From an uncultured Aquimarina sp. (GTDB lineage: Bacteria; Bacteroidota; Bacteroidia; Flavobacteriales; Flavobacteriaceae), in assembly GCA_947503835.1 (NCBI GenBank), contig CANNFM010000008.1, forward strand, positions 1 through 64,000: 64,000 bases of DNA, given 5' to 3'. The translations under genes and the position numbers were made by a program. A model generated the notes under the pieces. The model was not told the origin of the DNA. It saw only the letters and a list, made by a program, of their open reading frames with translations, and searched no databases. Positions within the stretch are counted from its first letter, which is position 1, and the number at the start of each line of letters is the position of its first letter. This document shows, piece after piece, positions 53,035-62,165 of this stretch.

Positions 53035-54174
53035 TTAAAACTCCCACAATACACCAACTCCGGCATATTGATTTCTATAATTTCTAAAAGAACGGGCATC
53101 TATATCTGTATAATTAGTGCTTCTAACTCTAGAGTATAGTGTAGCTGTTAGAGAGAATCCATTACCGATAGTATGAGAAGCATTTAATTGAAAGTTAACA
53201 TATTCATAGGTGAGCTTCTCTCCTATTCTTTCTTCTGTATTTCTTGCCTCTATCTCTTTATATTTTCTGTTAATAAAGGAAAACGATGAACGTACTTTTG
53301 TGGTTTCACTTTTATAGATCATATTAATCCCGGGACCAAACTGATTAAACCCAGATCGTCCCGCGGTAGAGTTATCAATCCTTGTATAATATAAAAAGTT
53401 GGGTTTGATTTTAAATTGATCGTTAAACGGAAGCTCATAAAATACACTCCCTTTGATATAATCCCAATCTCTTTCTCCATCGGTAAGAATTTCACTAGCA
53501 TTAAAAGTGTCATACTTCCGTTTTTTCACATATCCATTGATTCCAAACTTATGTTCTAATGAATTCACTTCAAAAGATTGCACGCTAGAAAACTGGATTC
53601 CTGTTTCATTAAATTGTAAATCTCTTACGCCAAAGGCATCAAAATCTTTAAAATTGTAGAACCCTTCTACCGTGGTCTCATTGTTCGTAAATGGCAAAAA
53701 TTCTATTCCCGATGTAGCCCCATAATTTGAATATCCCAAAGGGTTGATCAATACGTCCTGATCCCCACCTAACCCTTCTCTATTCATACGTTTAAATCGA
53801 GCTTCGGCTAAAAAAATAAGCTTTTTAGTAAATTTATGATCATAATTTGCCCGTGCATCTAAACTCCAATAACTGTCATCAAAATTCTCATAAAATAGTC
53901 GTGAAAAAGGATTTAAGAATACTCGTACTCTATTTTTCTTATCCCACTTGTTACGATATCTGTACTTAACATCGATATCTTGATAAATACTGCTGGCGAT
54001 AAGATCTTCTTTAGTCAGTATAGTATCATTCATTCTTATTTCCTTGGGGCTTTTAAAATAGTTATATTCATACCCTCCTTGTGTTTCGACATCAAATGTG
54101 GTTTTACTTTGTGAAAATGTTAAACCGCTTAGTAGTAAAGTTGTAATTCCAATTATTATTTTTCTTGTATTCAT
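53035..54174 (-). CDS. Outer-membrane beta-barrel protein
   Basis: A 379-residue exported protein. Start ATG 54174 (MNTRKIIIG), signal peptide ends TFSQ. The mature part alternates beta strands and ends GVGVLWEF with the C-terminal Phe typical of outer-membrane barrels. It is the third gene of an operon with an ATP-grasp ligase and a transglutaminase/membrane protein (gaps of 16 and 27 bp). Confidence 0.8.
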   Translation of the reverse strand: MNTRKIIIGITTLLLSGLTFSQSKTTFDVETQGGYEYNYFKSPKEIRMNDTILTKEDLIASSIYQDIDVKYRYRNKWDKKNRVRVFLNPFSRLFYENFDDSYWSLDARANYDHKFTKKLIFLAEARFKRMNREGLGGDQDVLINPLGYSNYGATSGIEFLPFTNNETTVEGFYNFKDFDAFGVRDLQFNETGIQFSSVQSFEVNSLEHKFGINGYVKKRKYDTFNASEILTDGERDWDYIKGSVFYELPFNDQFKIKPNFLYYTRIDNSTAGRSGFNQFGPGINMIYKSETTKVRSSFSFINRKYKEIEARNTEERIGEKLTYEYVNFQLNASHTIGNGFSLTATLYSRVRSTNYTDIDARSFRNYRNQYAGVGVLWEF

Positions 54175-54190
54175 AACTGTATGTATCTTC

Positions 54191-55081
54191 TTATTTAATT
54201 TTGTTTTCAATGGTTTCTTTTAATCCTTGTTTGTTTACTAATTGAATCCCTAATCCTGGTCGAACATTAATCTCCATGATCTGTGGTCCTTTATTTTTAT
54301 CAATTACAATATCTACTCCCAAGTAATTGAGCGGAAAAGCCTTGGCTGTAGCTATAGATATCTCGAGGATCTCTTTCCAGTATGGGATAGGTACTTCTTC
54401 TACTACAAATTTGCTATCGGGATGGTGATCATAATAGTTTTTGCCATCATATACCTGGGTTAAAGTTCCTTTTTGCATATCTACCCCGATCCCTACTCCA
54501 TTTTGATGAAGGTTTGCTTTGCCATCGGATCTATCTGTAGGCATTCTTAGCATTCCCATTAAAGGAACCTTATCCAGAGTGATGATTCTAAAATCTGGTA
54601 CACCCTGTGGATATATTTTATGAAAAAACGGGTGCGGTTCTATACATTCTTCTATCAAAACTCTATCATGAGACCCTAATGAAAAGAATCCCATAATGGT
54701 AGCGGCCATATGCTGAAAAATTTCACGTTCTGATATCTTTTTTCCGCTGGAAATCCAATTACCTTGTTGGTCTTTTTTGATGATTTTAATACCGCCACCA
54801 CCACAACCATTAGCAGGTTTTATGGCCATTGCAGTATGGTGTTTGCAAGACTCCCAGGCCTTTTTTATACGGCTATTGTACTCGATCACTGCATAGGTTT
54901 CTGCACATGGGATATGGTATTGATGCAAAACTTCTTTGGTAAGTACTTTATCATCTGCCAGTGGATAATGCTTTTTGGCATTATTGGGATAAATAAGCTT
55001 AATATTTCTCTCGTTCAGGCCTATTACTTTAGAGGTATGGCGTGATTTCATATCCAATATTCTTGAAAACATAGGGATCAT
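54191..55081 (-). CDS. RimK-like ATP-grasp alpha-L-glutamate ligase homologue
   Basis: A 296-residue soluble enzyme. ATP-grasp features are visible: AIKPANGCGGGGIKII (Lys and Gly-rich loop, near 93), IEECIEPHPFF, then MEINVRPGLGIQLV (metal-binding Glu/Asn) at the C-terminus. Proteins of this type occur with inactive-transglutaminase membrane proteins, and are thought to make amide bonds on a peptide tag. Substrate unknown. Confidence 0.88.
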   Translation of the reverse strand: MIPMFSRILDMKSRHTSKVIGLNERNIKLIYPNNAKKHYPLADDKVLTKEVLHQYHIPCAETYAVIEYNSRIKKAWESCKHHTAMAIKPANGCGGGGIKIIKKDQQGNWISSGKKISEREIFQHMAATIMGFFSLGSHDRVLIEECIEPHPFFHKIYPQGVPDFRIITLDKVPLMGMLRMPTDRSDGKANLHQNGVGIGVDMQKGTLTQVYDGKNYYDHHPDSKFVVEEVPIPYWKEILEISIATAKAFPLNYLGVDIVIDKNKGPQIMEINVRPGLGIQLVNKQGLKETIENKIK

Positions 55082-55108
55082 AATTTTTAGGTTTTTGATG
55101 AATACGGT

Positions 55109-56680
55109 TTAATTAAAAAGGGGTTTGAAACGATAAAACTCTACCCATCGTATCCCGATATATCTTCCTAGCAGCATCGCCGATGCAATAATTAAAAGAA
55201 TACATTCTGGAAAAATGATTAGAACAGAGGGTAGCCAAGACAAGGATAAAACACCAAAGCAAATTGTAGTTGCTATAAGGGTTTGAAAGAGTTTATCTAT
55301 TGCCATTTTATACCCATCCTCTACCGTTGCTCTAGAAAAACGTTCGGCAGCTATCGTAAGAATGATTGTTGGAAAAAAAGTAAGCGTAGTTAACCAGGTA
55401 ATATTGTATTTAATACCGATCATAGTTGCGGTAATCATAAGACCCACCATTACGGTTAATGAAATCACTAGTTTTGGTGTATACAATAAGCCAATTCTAT
55501 CAAAAGGATAGGAAATTAACCCTACCAGTAGTATTAATAATATAAATAATAATACTCCAGAAATATATCCTGTATGTAATAATGAAAATGCGATCAAAAC
55601 AGGTAGAAAAACTCCAAATGTTTTAACACCCACCACATTTCTTAAAAAAGCTACTAATAAGCCTCCTAAGGGTAATAATAAAAGTAAGTTTAGGGCATTT
55701 TTTGGAAGTATTCCGCTTTCTACTATCCCCCAAAGAGAGATGCTTGATAGCTTATGAATTTCATTAGAATTCATTTTTAAAAACGAAATATGATTTACTT
55801 CGTTGATTTCATAGGTATAATCAAACTGAATTCCTGGGGTATGTGTAATCAAGAACTCATCTCCTTCATAAATCTCCAGGTAATTTGCTGGCAGATGTGC
55901 ATAATGGTTGTTTAGTGTATCAAAAGGGATCCAGGTTTGATTGATCAATACTTCGGCCCATACATGAGACGTTCTTTTGTCTGCATTTTCGACAATTATT
56001 CCCCCCTTAATCCTTGCCGGATACCCTAAATTTCTGCAAATGGCTACAAATAATCTACTTTTCCCATTACAAGAAGCTCTATTTTGCTCTATCGCGGTTA
56101 ATGCATCGGTTAATGTGATAATGGGAGCAGAAGGAATAGCGGCTACATGATCAAAGATGTTTTTGATAACCTCTTTATCATTTTGAGTATTTTGACCCAA
56201 TCGCGTTGCCAGCTCACTAATTTGTATATGATCGGATTGTATATTACTTGTTGGTTTAAGATATTTATTATACTTATCTGATACTAAATTAAACTGCTGA
56301 GGAATAGTATATGTGATCTCTTTACCTTCAAAAATGAATTCGTAATTTACGGTATGATATGTTTTACGGCTATCGGTTCCCCATACTCCTCTTACATTTC
56401 TATTGTCAGCCATTTTCTTTGCGAATAACAAGGTGCTATCATTCTTGATTTTTTCGCTAGATATTCTCTGTCTGTAATTACTAGTCGGAATAAAAGTTTT
56501 AACTACGGTACTACTTTTATCTTTCGATTTAAAAAAGTAATTGTAATTTACTTTATATACCTTTTCAGGATTAAAATTGTCATAATTTTTAAGGATGGGT
56601 TTAATTTTTAATCCTATAGAAACGACAGCAATTACTGTAATTAAAATCAAAGCGATTTTAAGATTTGTTTGAGAATTCAT
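55109..56680 (-). CDS. Transglutaminase-like domain fused to seven-helix membrane protein (UUP1 type)
   Basis: A 523-residue membrane protein. One N-terminal helix (8-26) and a periplasmic transglutaminase-like domain (NRASCNGKSRLFVAICRNLGYPARI with Cys about 204, HVWAEVLINQTWIPFDTL with His and Asp) precede seven helices from about 330 to 510. Members are often called inactive; here Cys, His and Asp are all present. First gene of the three-gene operon. Confidence 0.85.
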   Translation of the reverse strand: MNSQTNLKIALILITVIAVVSIGLKIKPILKNYDNFNPEKVYKVNYNYFFKSKDKSSTVVKTFIPTSNYRQRISSEKIKNDSTLLFAKKMADNRNVRGVWGTDSRKTYHTVNYEFIFEGKEITYTIPQQFNLVSDKYNKYLKPTSNIQSDHIQISELATRLGQNTQNDKEVIKNIFDHVAAIPSAPIITLTDALTAIEQNRASCNGKSRLFVAICRNLGYPARIKGGIIVENADKRTSHVWAEVLINQTWIPFDTLNNHYAHLPANYLEIYEGDEFLITHTPGIQFDYTYEINEVNHISFLKMNSNEIHKLSSISLWGIVESGILPKNALNLLLLLPLGGLLVAFLRNVVGVKTFGVFLPVLIAFSLLHTGYISGVLLFILLILLVGLISYPFDRIGLLYTPKLVISLTVMVGLMITATMIGIKYNITWLTTLTFFPTIILTIAAERFSRATVEDGYKMAIDKLFQTLIATTICFGVLSLSWLPSVLIIFPECILLIIASAMLLGRYIGIRWVEFYRFKPLFN

Positions 56681-56756
56681 AATCAGTTATTTTTGGGTTA
56701 ATAACAGGTGAGATTTAATTCACCCTACCTTAGATCGAAAAAAAATTATTTTATAT

Positions 56757-57269
56757 ATGGAGGAATCCTCTAAATCTGTTTGTGAACAACCTGTTTTTAC
56801 CGAATTATTCGAAACACATGCAGAGGCGGTTAGAAATCTTATCTACTATAAGTGCGGAGATAAGGCACAGGCAGAGGATGTGATGCAGGAGGCTTTTATA
56901 AAAATGTGGAATAATTGTAAAAAAGTAATTTTTGAAAAAGCTAAAGGTTTTTTATGCACCGTGGCCAATAATTTGTTCTTAAACCAGGTCGCTCGTCAAA
57001 AAGTTCGGTTAGAATATTCTAAAATACCTCGTAGTACTAAAAATGTTGAGTCCCCAGATTTTGTAATGGAAGAAAAAGAGTTTATGGATAAACTTCAAAG
57101 GGCAATTGCTGATCTTCCTGAAGGGCAGCGAGAAGTTTTTTTATTAAACCGAATCGATAAAAAGACCTATACTGAAATTGCCGAAATGCTTGGTATTTCG
57201 GTAAAAGCAGTTGAAAAAAGAATGCATAATGCATTAAAAAAAATGAGAGTACTCATAAAAAATATTTAA
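56757..57269 (+). CDS. FecI-type ECF sigma factor
   Basis: A 170-residue sigma factor (AEDVMQEAFIKMWNN in region 2, YTEIAEMLGISVKAVEKRMHNALKKMR in region 4). It is followed by its FecR partner and a TonB receptor, the classical iron or glycan surface-signalling unit. It diverges from the transglutaminase operon. Confidence 0.92.
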   Translation: MEESSKSVCEQPVFTELFETHAEAVRNLIYYKCGDKAQAEDVMQEAFIKMWNNCKKVIFEKAKGFLCTVANNLFLNQVARQKVRLEYSKIPRSTKNVESPDFVMEEKEFMDKLQRAIADLPEGQREVFLLNRIDKKTYTEIAEMLGISVKAVEKRMHNALKKMRVLIKNI

Positions 57270-57325
57270 TCAAGGTAGGGTATTTCAGAAATTACCTGTT
57301 ATAAGCTTGATATGAAGATAGAATT

Positions 57326-58228
57326 ATGCTTAGCGAAAATGAAAATACATATTTAGCAAAGTGGTTAGATAATGATCTTACTGCTGAAGAGCTCGAGGAG
57401 TTAAAAGCGCTTCCGGAATACGATGAGTATAAAAAAATCGTAGAAGGATTAGCCTTTTTTAACGCACCTTCTTTTGATCTTCAGCAATCATTAGAAACTA
57501 CAATCACAAAACTTGATTCTCCTAAAAAAGGAAAAGTGATCAAGTTAAGGCCGATCTTATATGCAATTTCGGCAGCTGCTTCGATTGTATTAATTATTGG
57601 GCTTTTCTTTAATAAAGTATCCTATACTGCAGATCCAGGGCAACAATTGGCTGTTGTTTTACCCGACGGAAGTTCGGTTGAACTTAATGCTGCATCTACC
57701 CTTTCGCATCAACGCTTTTTCTGGTCCAATAGTAGACAGGTTACGTTAAATGGGGAGGCATTTTTTAAAGTAACTTCGGGAACTAATTTTACAGTGGCTA
57801 CGCAATTAGGTAGCATTGAAGTGTTGGGTACACAATTTAATGTAAAAGGAAGATCTAATGAATTTATAGTAGGTTGTTATGAAGGAAAAGTAAGAGTTTC
57901 TTCAGTAGAAAATCAGAAAAAAATACTTGAAAAAGGTGATGCCGTATCGCTACAAGATAACGTATTGATTTCAGAAAAAATTACAGAGACAACACCATTA
58001 TGGATGAGTGGAGAAAGTCTTTTTGATAGTGTCCCATTAGAAAAAGTATTAGATGAAATCGAAAGACAATATAACATCACTTTTAATCGTGATGCTATTG
58101 ATCAAAACCAATTATTTACAGGCGGATTTAATTATAAAGACCTAAAAATTGCTTTAGAATCTGTATTAGTCCCCATGGGAATAGAATATGTTGTAAACGG
58201 AAACATGGTTCTGCTTTCACCAAGATAA
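57326..58228 (+). CDS. FecR-type anti-sigma/signal transducer
   Basis: A 300-residue membrane protein. Cytosolic N-terminus, one helix (about 78-98), then the FecR domain (GQQLAVVLPDGSSVELNAAS, VTLNGEAFFKV, FTVATQLGSIEVLGTQFNV) and a C-terminal STN-like DUF4974 part (PLEKVLDEIERQYNITF). Passes the receptor signal to the sigma factor encoded upstream. Confidence 0.93.
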   Translation: MLSENENTYLAKWLDNDLTAEELEELKALPEYDEYKKIVEGLAFFNAPSFDLQQSLETTITKLDSPKKGKVIKLRPILYAISAAASIVLIIGLFFNKVSYTADPGQQLAVVLPDGSSVELNAASTLSHQRFFWSNSRQVTLNGEAFFKVTSGTNFTVATQLGSIEVLGTQFNVKGRSNEFIVGCYEGKVRVSSVENQKKILEKGDAVSLQDNVLISEKITETTPLWMSGESLFDSVPLEKVLDEIERQYNITFNRDAIDQNQLFTGGFNYKDLKIALESVLVPMGIEYVVNGNMVLLSPR

Positions 58229-58293
58229 ATTAAAAATTGCTTATACTTATAAAAGAAATGAGTTTTAGAGCCCTCTAAAACTAAAAGTGTGCT

Positions 58294-60873
58294 ATGAAAA
58301 AAATCTTACTATTGTTCTTATTTTATTCATGCAGCATTAATGCACAGATCACAAAAAGCTATAAAGAAACTCCTTTACAACAAGTCCTGACCGAATTATC
58401 AGAATCTTACAATCTTATTTTTTCATTTAGCAATGAAATTGTAAAAAACAAAATCATTACACTCACTGTTAATAATACTTCTCTCGATGAAATTTTAAAC
58501 ACTCTAAAAACATTAACCGGTCTCGATTTTAAAAAAATATCAGAAAGACAGATAATTGTAAGCACTCCCAATACAAAAGTCGAAGTTTGTGGATATCTCT
58601 TTGATGAAACCACCAATGAGCCCCTCTCTTTTGCATCTATAATTATTGAAAGTAAGAAAACAGGTGCCGTTGCCGATGATAATGGTTTTTTTCAATTAGG
58701 AGAAATAGAACAGGAAGAAACAGTATTGATACAATACGTTGGGTATAAAAACAAAGTCATGAATGTTTCTTCTTTTGCATCCTCTACATGCCCAAAAATA
58801 CCCATGTTTACAAACAGCACTGCATTAGAAGAAGTATTGATCATAGAATATCTTACTACAGGGATTGATAAAAATATTGATGGATCGATAACCATCACCA
58901 ACGATGATCTTGGGATTCTTCCGGGTCAAAGTGAAACTGATATTTTACAAGGCATTCAGCTCATTCCGGGAATAAATAGTCCCGATGAAACCGCAACCGG
59001 CATACAGATCAGAGGAGGTTCTCCTGATCAAAATTTGATTCTTTGGGATGATATTAAAATGTACAATACCGGGCATTTCTTCGGAATGATTTCTGCTTTT
59101 AACCCCAATGTAATTAAAGATGCTAAAATTTTTAAGGGAGGAGCAGATCCAAAATATGGTGACCGAGCTGCTGGCGTAATTGATATTTCTAGTGATAAGG
59201 AAGTTCCCGAAAAATTGAATGGCGGTGCCGGAATAAATGGTACCCATGTCGATATTTTTCTTAAAACACCCTTATCAAAAAAGACGGGTTTGGTAATCTC
59301 TGGCAGACGATCGTATACAGACCTCTACGAATCCCCGACATATAAAGCGATTTCGAAAAAAGTCTTTCAGAATACAAAAATAGATGCAGACCCAAGCCCC
59401 ATAATTATTCCAATATATCCAGAGGAAGAGGTAGAAGAAGGCGAGGATCCTGAAAATGAAGAAAATATTCGTAATAACAATTTTTTCTTTTATGATGTAA
59501 GTACAAAACTCATTATAGATGCTTCTAAAAATGATAAAATTCTATTGAGTGGTATCTATACCAATAATGATCTTGCTTTCGAAATTGATAGTGATGAAGA
59601 TCGTATTACTGATGATCTGGAAATAAAAAATGAAGGTGCTAGTTTTTCATGGGTGGGTAGCAGATCCAAAAATGTACACCATAGTCTAAAGGGGTATTAT
59701 TCGACCTATGATTCTGATTACCTTTTTACCTTGCGAGAAGAATTACGAATAGAAGAACAATCTATCAGAAAAAACACAGTAGAAGATTTAGGCCTGGATA
59801 TTAATGTTACTTATGATATTAATCCAAAAAATGTAGTCACTGCCGGTTATCAATTTTCTAATAATGAAGTCTTTTATGCCATCACTCGGGAAAGTGATTT
59901 TGAAACTCCTATAAATGAATCTGATCTGGTAAAAAATACAGCAAATACGGTATACGGAAACTATAAATTCTTACCCAAAAATAAAGGCTTTATCAACCTG
60001 GGAATTAGAGCATCTCATTATTCGGTGGTTAACGAATTATATATTGAACCCCGAGTGAATATCGAGTATCCACTCTCTGATTTTTTGAGAATTAAAGCCA
60101 CCACAGAGCTTAGATATCAACCTATAAGTCAGTTGATAGAATTCGAGGATACACAGCTTAGGTTAGAAAACAATATTTGGATACATGCCAATGATGAAAT
60201 CCCTATTTTAGAAAGCACTCAATTTTCTGGAGGTCTTTTGTTCTCTAATAACGACTGGAATTTTGAGATCGATGGGTATTATAAAAATATCGATGGATTA
60301 ACATCGGTTACCAATGGGTTTAATGCTTTTAATACAGATTTATCTACTGGAAAAAGCTCTATTTTAGGTGTAGATATCCTTTTAAGAAAGAAATTCGGGA
60401 ACTTTAAAACCTGGTTGGGATATACATTTAATGATATCGAATATACGTTTCCGGAAATACAACAGGGTTCTTTTCCTGGTAATAATGACATCACTCATAA
60501 TTTTAGAATTTCTAATACCTTAGAAATGCGTAACTGGGAGTTTTCTCTGGGTTGGTTATGGCGATCAGGGGCTCCTTTTACAGATGCAGACCTTATCAAC
60601 GATGAGATAGAGTTTGGACTTGCAAATGCCAGACGTTTACCAGAATATCATCGATTGGATGTATCTGCTGTATATCAATTCAATCTTAACAAAACCGGGA
60701 ATTGGAGAGGACAATTAGGGGCTTCTATACAGAATGTATATAACAGGCAAGTTCCTATCTCGGTGAGTTATCAGGCAGACGAAAATCCTACTACAGGTGA
60801 AGTAGAATTAGAGATCTTAAGACAACAATCTTTAGGATTGACTCCTAATTTGGTGTTTAAGATGTTTTTTTAA
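58294..60873 (+). CDS. TonB-dependent outer-membrane receptor with STN signalling domain
   Basis: An 859-residue protein: signal peptide (ends NAQ), STN domain (about 20-95; LQQVLTELSESYNLIFSFS), CarboxypepD_reg-like domain (98-180, VCGYLFDETTNEPL), plug (LGILPGQSETDILQGIQLIPG, QIRGGSPDQNLILWDDI), then a 22-strand type barrel ending LVFKMFF. With FecI and FecR upstream it senses and imports its own ligand. Lacks SusD beside it, so iron chelates are more likely than glycans (inferred). Confidence 0.93.
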   Translation: MKKILLLFLFYSCSINAQITKSYKETPLQQVLTELSESYNLIFSFSNEIVKNKIITLTVNNTSLDEILNTLKTLTGLDFKKISERQIIVSTPNTKVEVCGYLFDETTNEPLSFASIIIESKKTGAVADDNGFFQLGEIEQEETVLIQYVGYKNKVMNVSSFASSTCPKIPMFTNSTALEEVLIIEYLTTGIDKNIDGSITITNDDLGILPGQSETDILQGIQLIPGINSPDETATGIQIRGGSPDQNLILWDDIKMYNTGHFFGMISAFNPNVIKDAKIFKGGADPKYGDRAAGVIDISSDKEVPEKLNGGAGINGTHVDIFLKTPLSKKTGLVISGRRSYTDLYESPTYKAISKKVFQNTKIDADPSPIIIPIYPEEEVEEGEDPENEENIRNNNFFFYDVSTKLIIDASKNDKILLSGIYTNNDLAFEIDSDEDRITDDLEIKNEGASFSWVGSRSKNVHHSLKGYYSTYDSDYLFTLREELRIEEQSIRKNTVEDLGLDINVTYDINPKNVVTAGYQFSNNEVFYAITRESDFETPINESDLVKNTANTVYGNYKFLPKNKGFINLGIRASHYSVVNELYIEPRVNIEYPLSDFLRIKATTELRYQPISQLIEFEDTQLRLENNIWIHANDEIPILESTQFSGGLLFSNNDWNFEIDGYYKNIDGLTSVTNGFNAFNTDLSTGKSSILGVDILLRKKFGNFKTWLGYTFNDIEYTFPEIQQGSFPGNNDITHNFRISNTLEMRNWEFSLGWLWRSGAPFTDADLINDEIEFGLANARRLPEYHRLDVSAVYQFNLNKTGNWRGQLGASIQNVYNRQVPISVSYQADENPTTGEVELEILRQQSLGLTPNLVFKMFF

Positions 60874-60883
60874 AGCGTGGTCT

Positions 60884-61156
60884 TTATGTATTTAAAACTT
60901 TAATTACCTCATCCCTATGCAGTAATCGCATTAGTGTTATTTCATTTTCTGCAGTCAGTACACCAATCAAAAAATAGAACCCAATACCCATTTTATAAGC
61001 TTTATTGTTTCCACTAATACTTTTAAATTGAGTCAAAACATACACGTTTTCGGCTGTTTTTATGGACTCTACGATACTTTTGATCTTTTCTGAAAGCGAT
61101 ACGTCATTTATAGTTTTAAAGTCATTAGCGAAGCTTGAAGAGATTTTTAGATTCAT
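60884..61156 (-). CDS. RelE/ParE-type toxin
   Basis: A 90-residue basic protein. The LKISSSFANDFKTI start, KSIVESIKTAENVYVL helix and NKAYKMGIGFYFLIGVL plus LMRLLHRDEVIKVL fit the RelE/ParE fold. The partner gene lies 3 bp upstream. Toxicity is inferred from the family. Confidence 0.78.
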   Translation of the reverse strand: MNLKISSSFANDFKTINDVSLSEKIKSIVESIKTAENVYVLTQFKSISGNNKAYKMGIGFYFLIGVLTAENEITLMRLLHRDEVIKVLNT

Positions 61157-61159
61157 GTT

Positions 61160-61402
61160 CTATTTTTTAAATAGTTCTTCTTCATTAACTACGACTGCCG
61201 CGTTTGCTTGTTGCATTAAAAGTAGTAAGCCTAAGTCTTCTTTTTGATCTAAAGACATGGCATTCATCTGTTCTTTTTGTTTGTGTTCGATATACCAGGA
61301 TATGGCATCTTCCATTACTTTTTTAACACTAGAACCCTCTATAGCCGCCAATAGCTTGAGTTTAGGGATTATTTGCTCATCGATATCGATAATTTTTCTC
61401 AT
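61160..61402 (-). CDS. Antitoxin of the RelE/ParE-type pair
   Basis: An 80-residue protein. The N-terminus (MRKIIDIDEQIIPKLKLLAAIEG) looks like a ribbon-helix-helix DNA-binding part with SSVKKVMEDAI as the following helices. The C-terminal half (DQKEDLGLLLLMQQANAAVVVNEEELF) is the toxin-binding part. It precedes the toxin gene, the normal order. Preceded by an AT palindrome that may be its operator. Confidence 0.78.
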   Translation of the reverse strand: MRKIIDIDEQIIPKLKLLAAIEGSSVKKVMEDAISWYIEHKQKEQMNAMSLDQKEDLGLLLLMQQANAAVVVNEEELFKK

Positions 61403-61450
61403 GATATATATTATATATATTATATGCTAAATATATATAAATATATTTTA
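61403..61450. promoter_or_regulatory. AT-rich repeat region upstream of toxin-antitoxin genes
   Basis: Repeated TATATATTA units and AAATATATATAAATATATTTT form overlapping palindromes directly before the antitoxin start. A likely autoregulation site. Confidence 0.45.
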
Positions 61451-61638
61451 ATATGCATTTCTTTTAAGAGAGTTGCCCTCTATCTTATGATCACATAGTG
61501 TTTGACTTCGCTCTGCGTGACTAAAAATGTTGATGTAATTAGTAAAATGACCTAGCCCTAAACTGTAATGACAAAACCAACTTACTTGTCTAATTATGGT
61601 TAGAATAAACTATATTTGAAACCATAATTTATTCATCA

Positions 61639-62160
61639 ATGAATTACATTGACATCATCATAGGGATTATTTTGGTATGGGGTTTAATAAAAGGTCTTAG
61701 TAAAGGCTTATTTTCTTCACTAGCCTCATTAGTTGCACTCGTTGTTGGGATATACATTGCTGTACACTTTTCGCATATTATTAGTAATTATTTACAACAG
61801 TTTGTGGATTGGCAAGAAGGCGCACTAAAACTTATTGCTTTTGCGATTACATTTATTCTTGTAGTCATTTTAGTTTCGCTTGCAGGTAAACTACTTACCA
61901 AAATTGCAGATTATGCTGCTTTGGGGATTTTGAATAAAATTCTGGGTGCGGCTTTTGGTGTTTTAAAAATGGCATTTATTGTTAGTGTAATCATCATCTT
62001 TATAGATGCACTAAACCGAAATATTACGATCATCAAAAAAGAAACATTGAACTCCTCTTTGTTATACAACCCCGTTCGCAAATTAGCGCCCATGGTGCTA
62101 CCTGCCGTTTTAAAAGAGGCTCCTGCAAAAGAGGCAGAAGCTTTTATGAAATCATCCTGA
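61639..62160 (+). CDS. CvpA family membrane protein
   Basis: A 173-residue protein with four membrane helices. MNYIDIIIGIILVWGLIKGLSKGLFSSLASL is the standard CvpA start, and AALGILNKILGAAFGVLK the mid motif. CvpA proteins are linked to colicin V production and envelope homeostasis. Converges on the SulP gene. Confidence 0.9.
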   Translation: MNYIDIIIGIILVWGLIKGLSKGLFSSLASLVALVVGIYIAVHFSHIISNYLQQFVDWQEGALKLIAFAITFILVVILVSLAGKLLTKIADYAALGILNKILGAAFGVLKMAFIVSVIIIFIDALNRNITIIKKETLNSSLLYNPVRKLAPMVLPAVLKEAPAKEAEAFMKSS

Positions 62161-62165
62161 AGATT

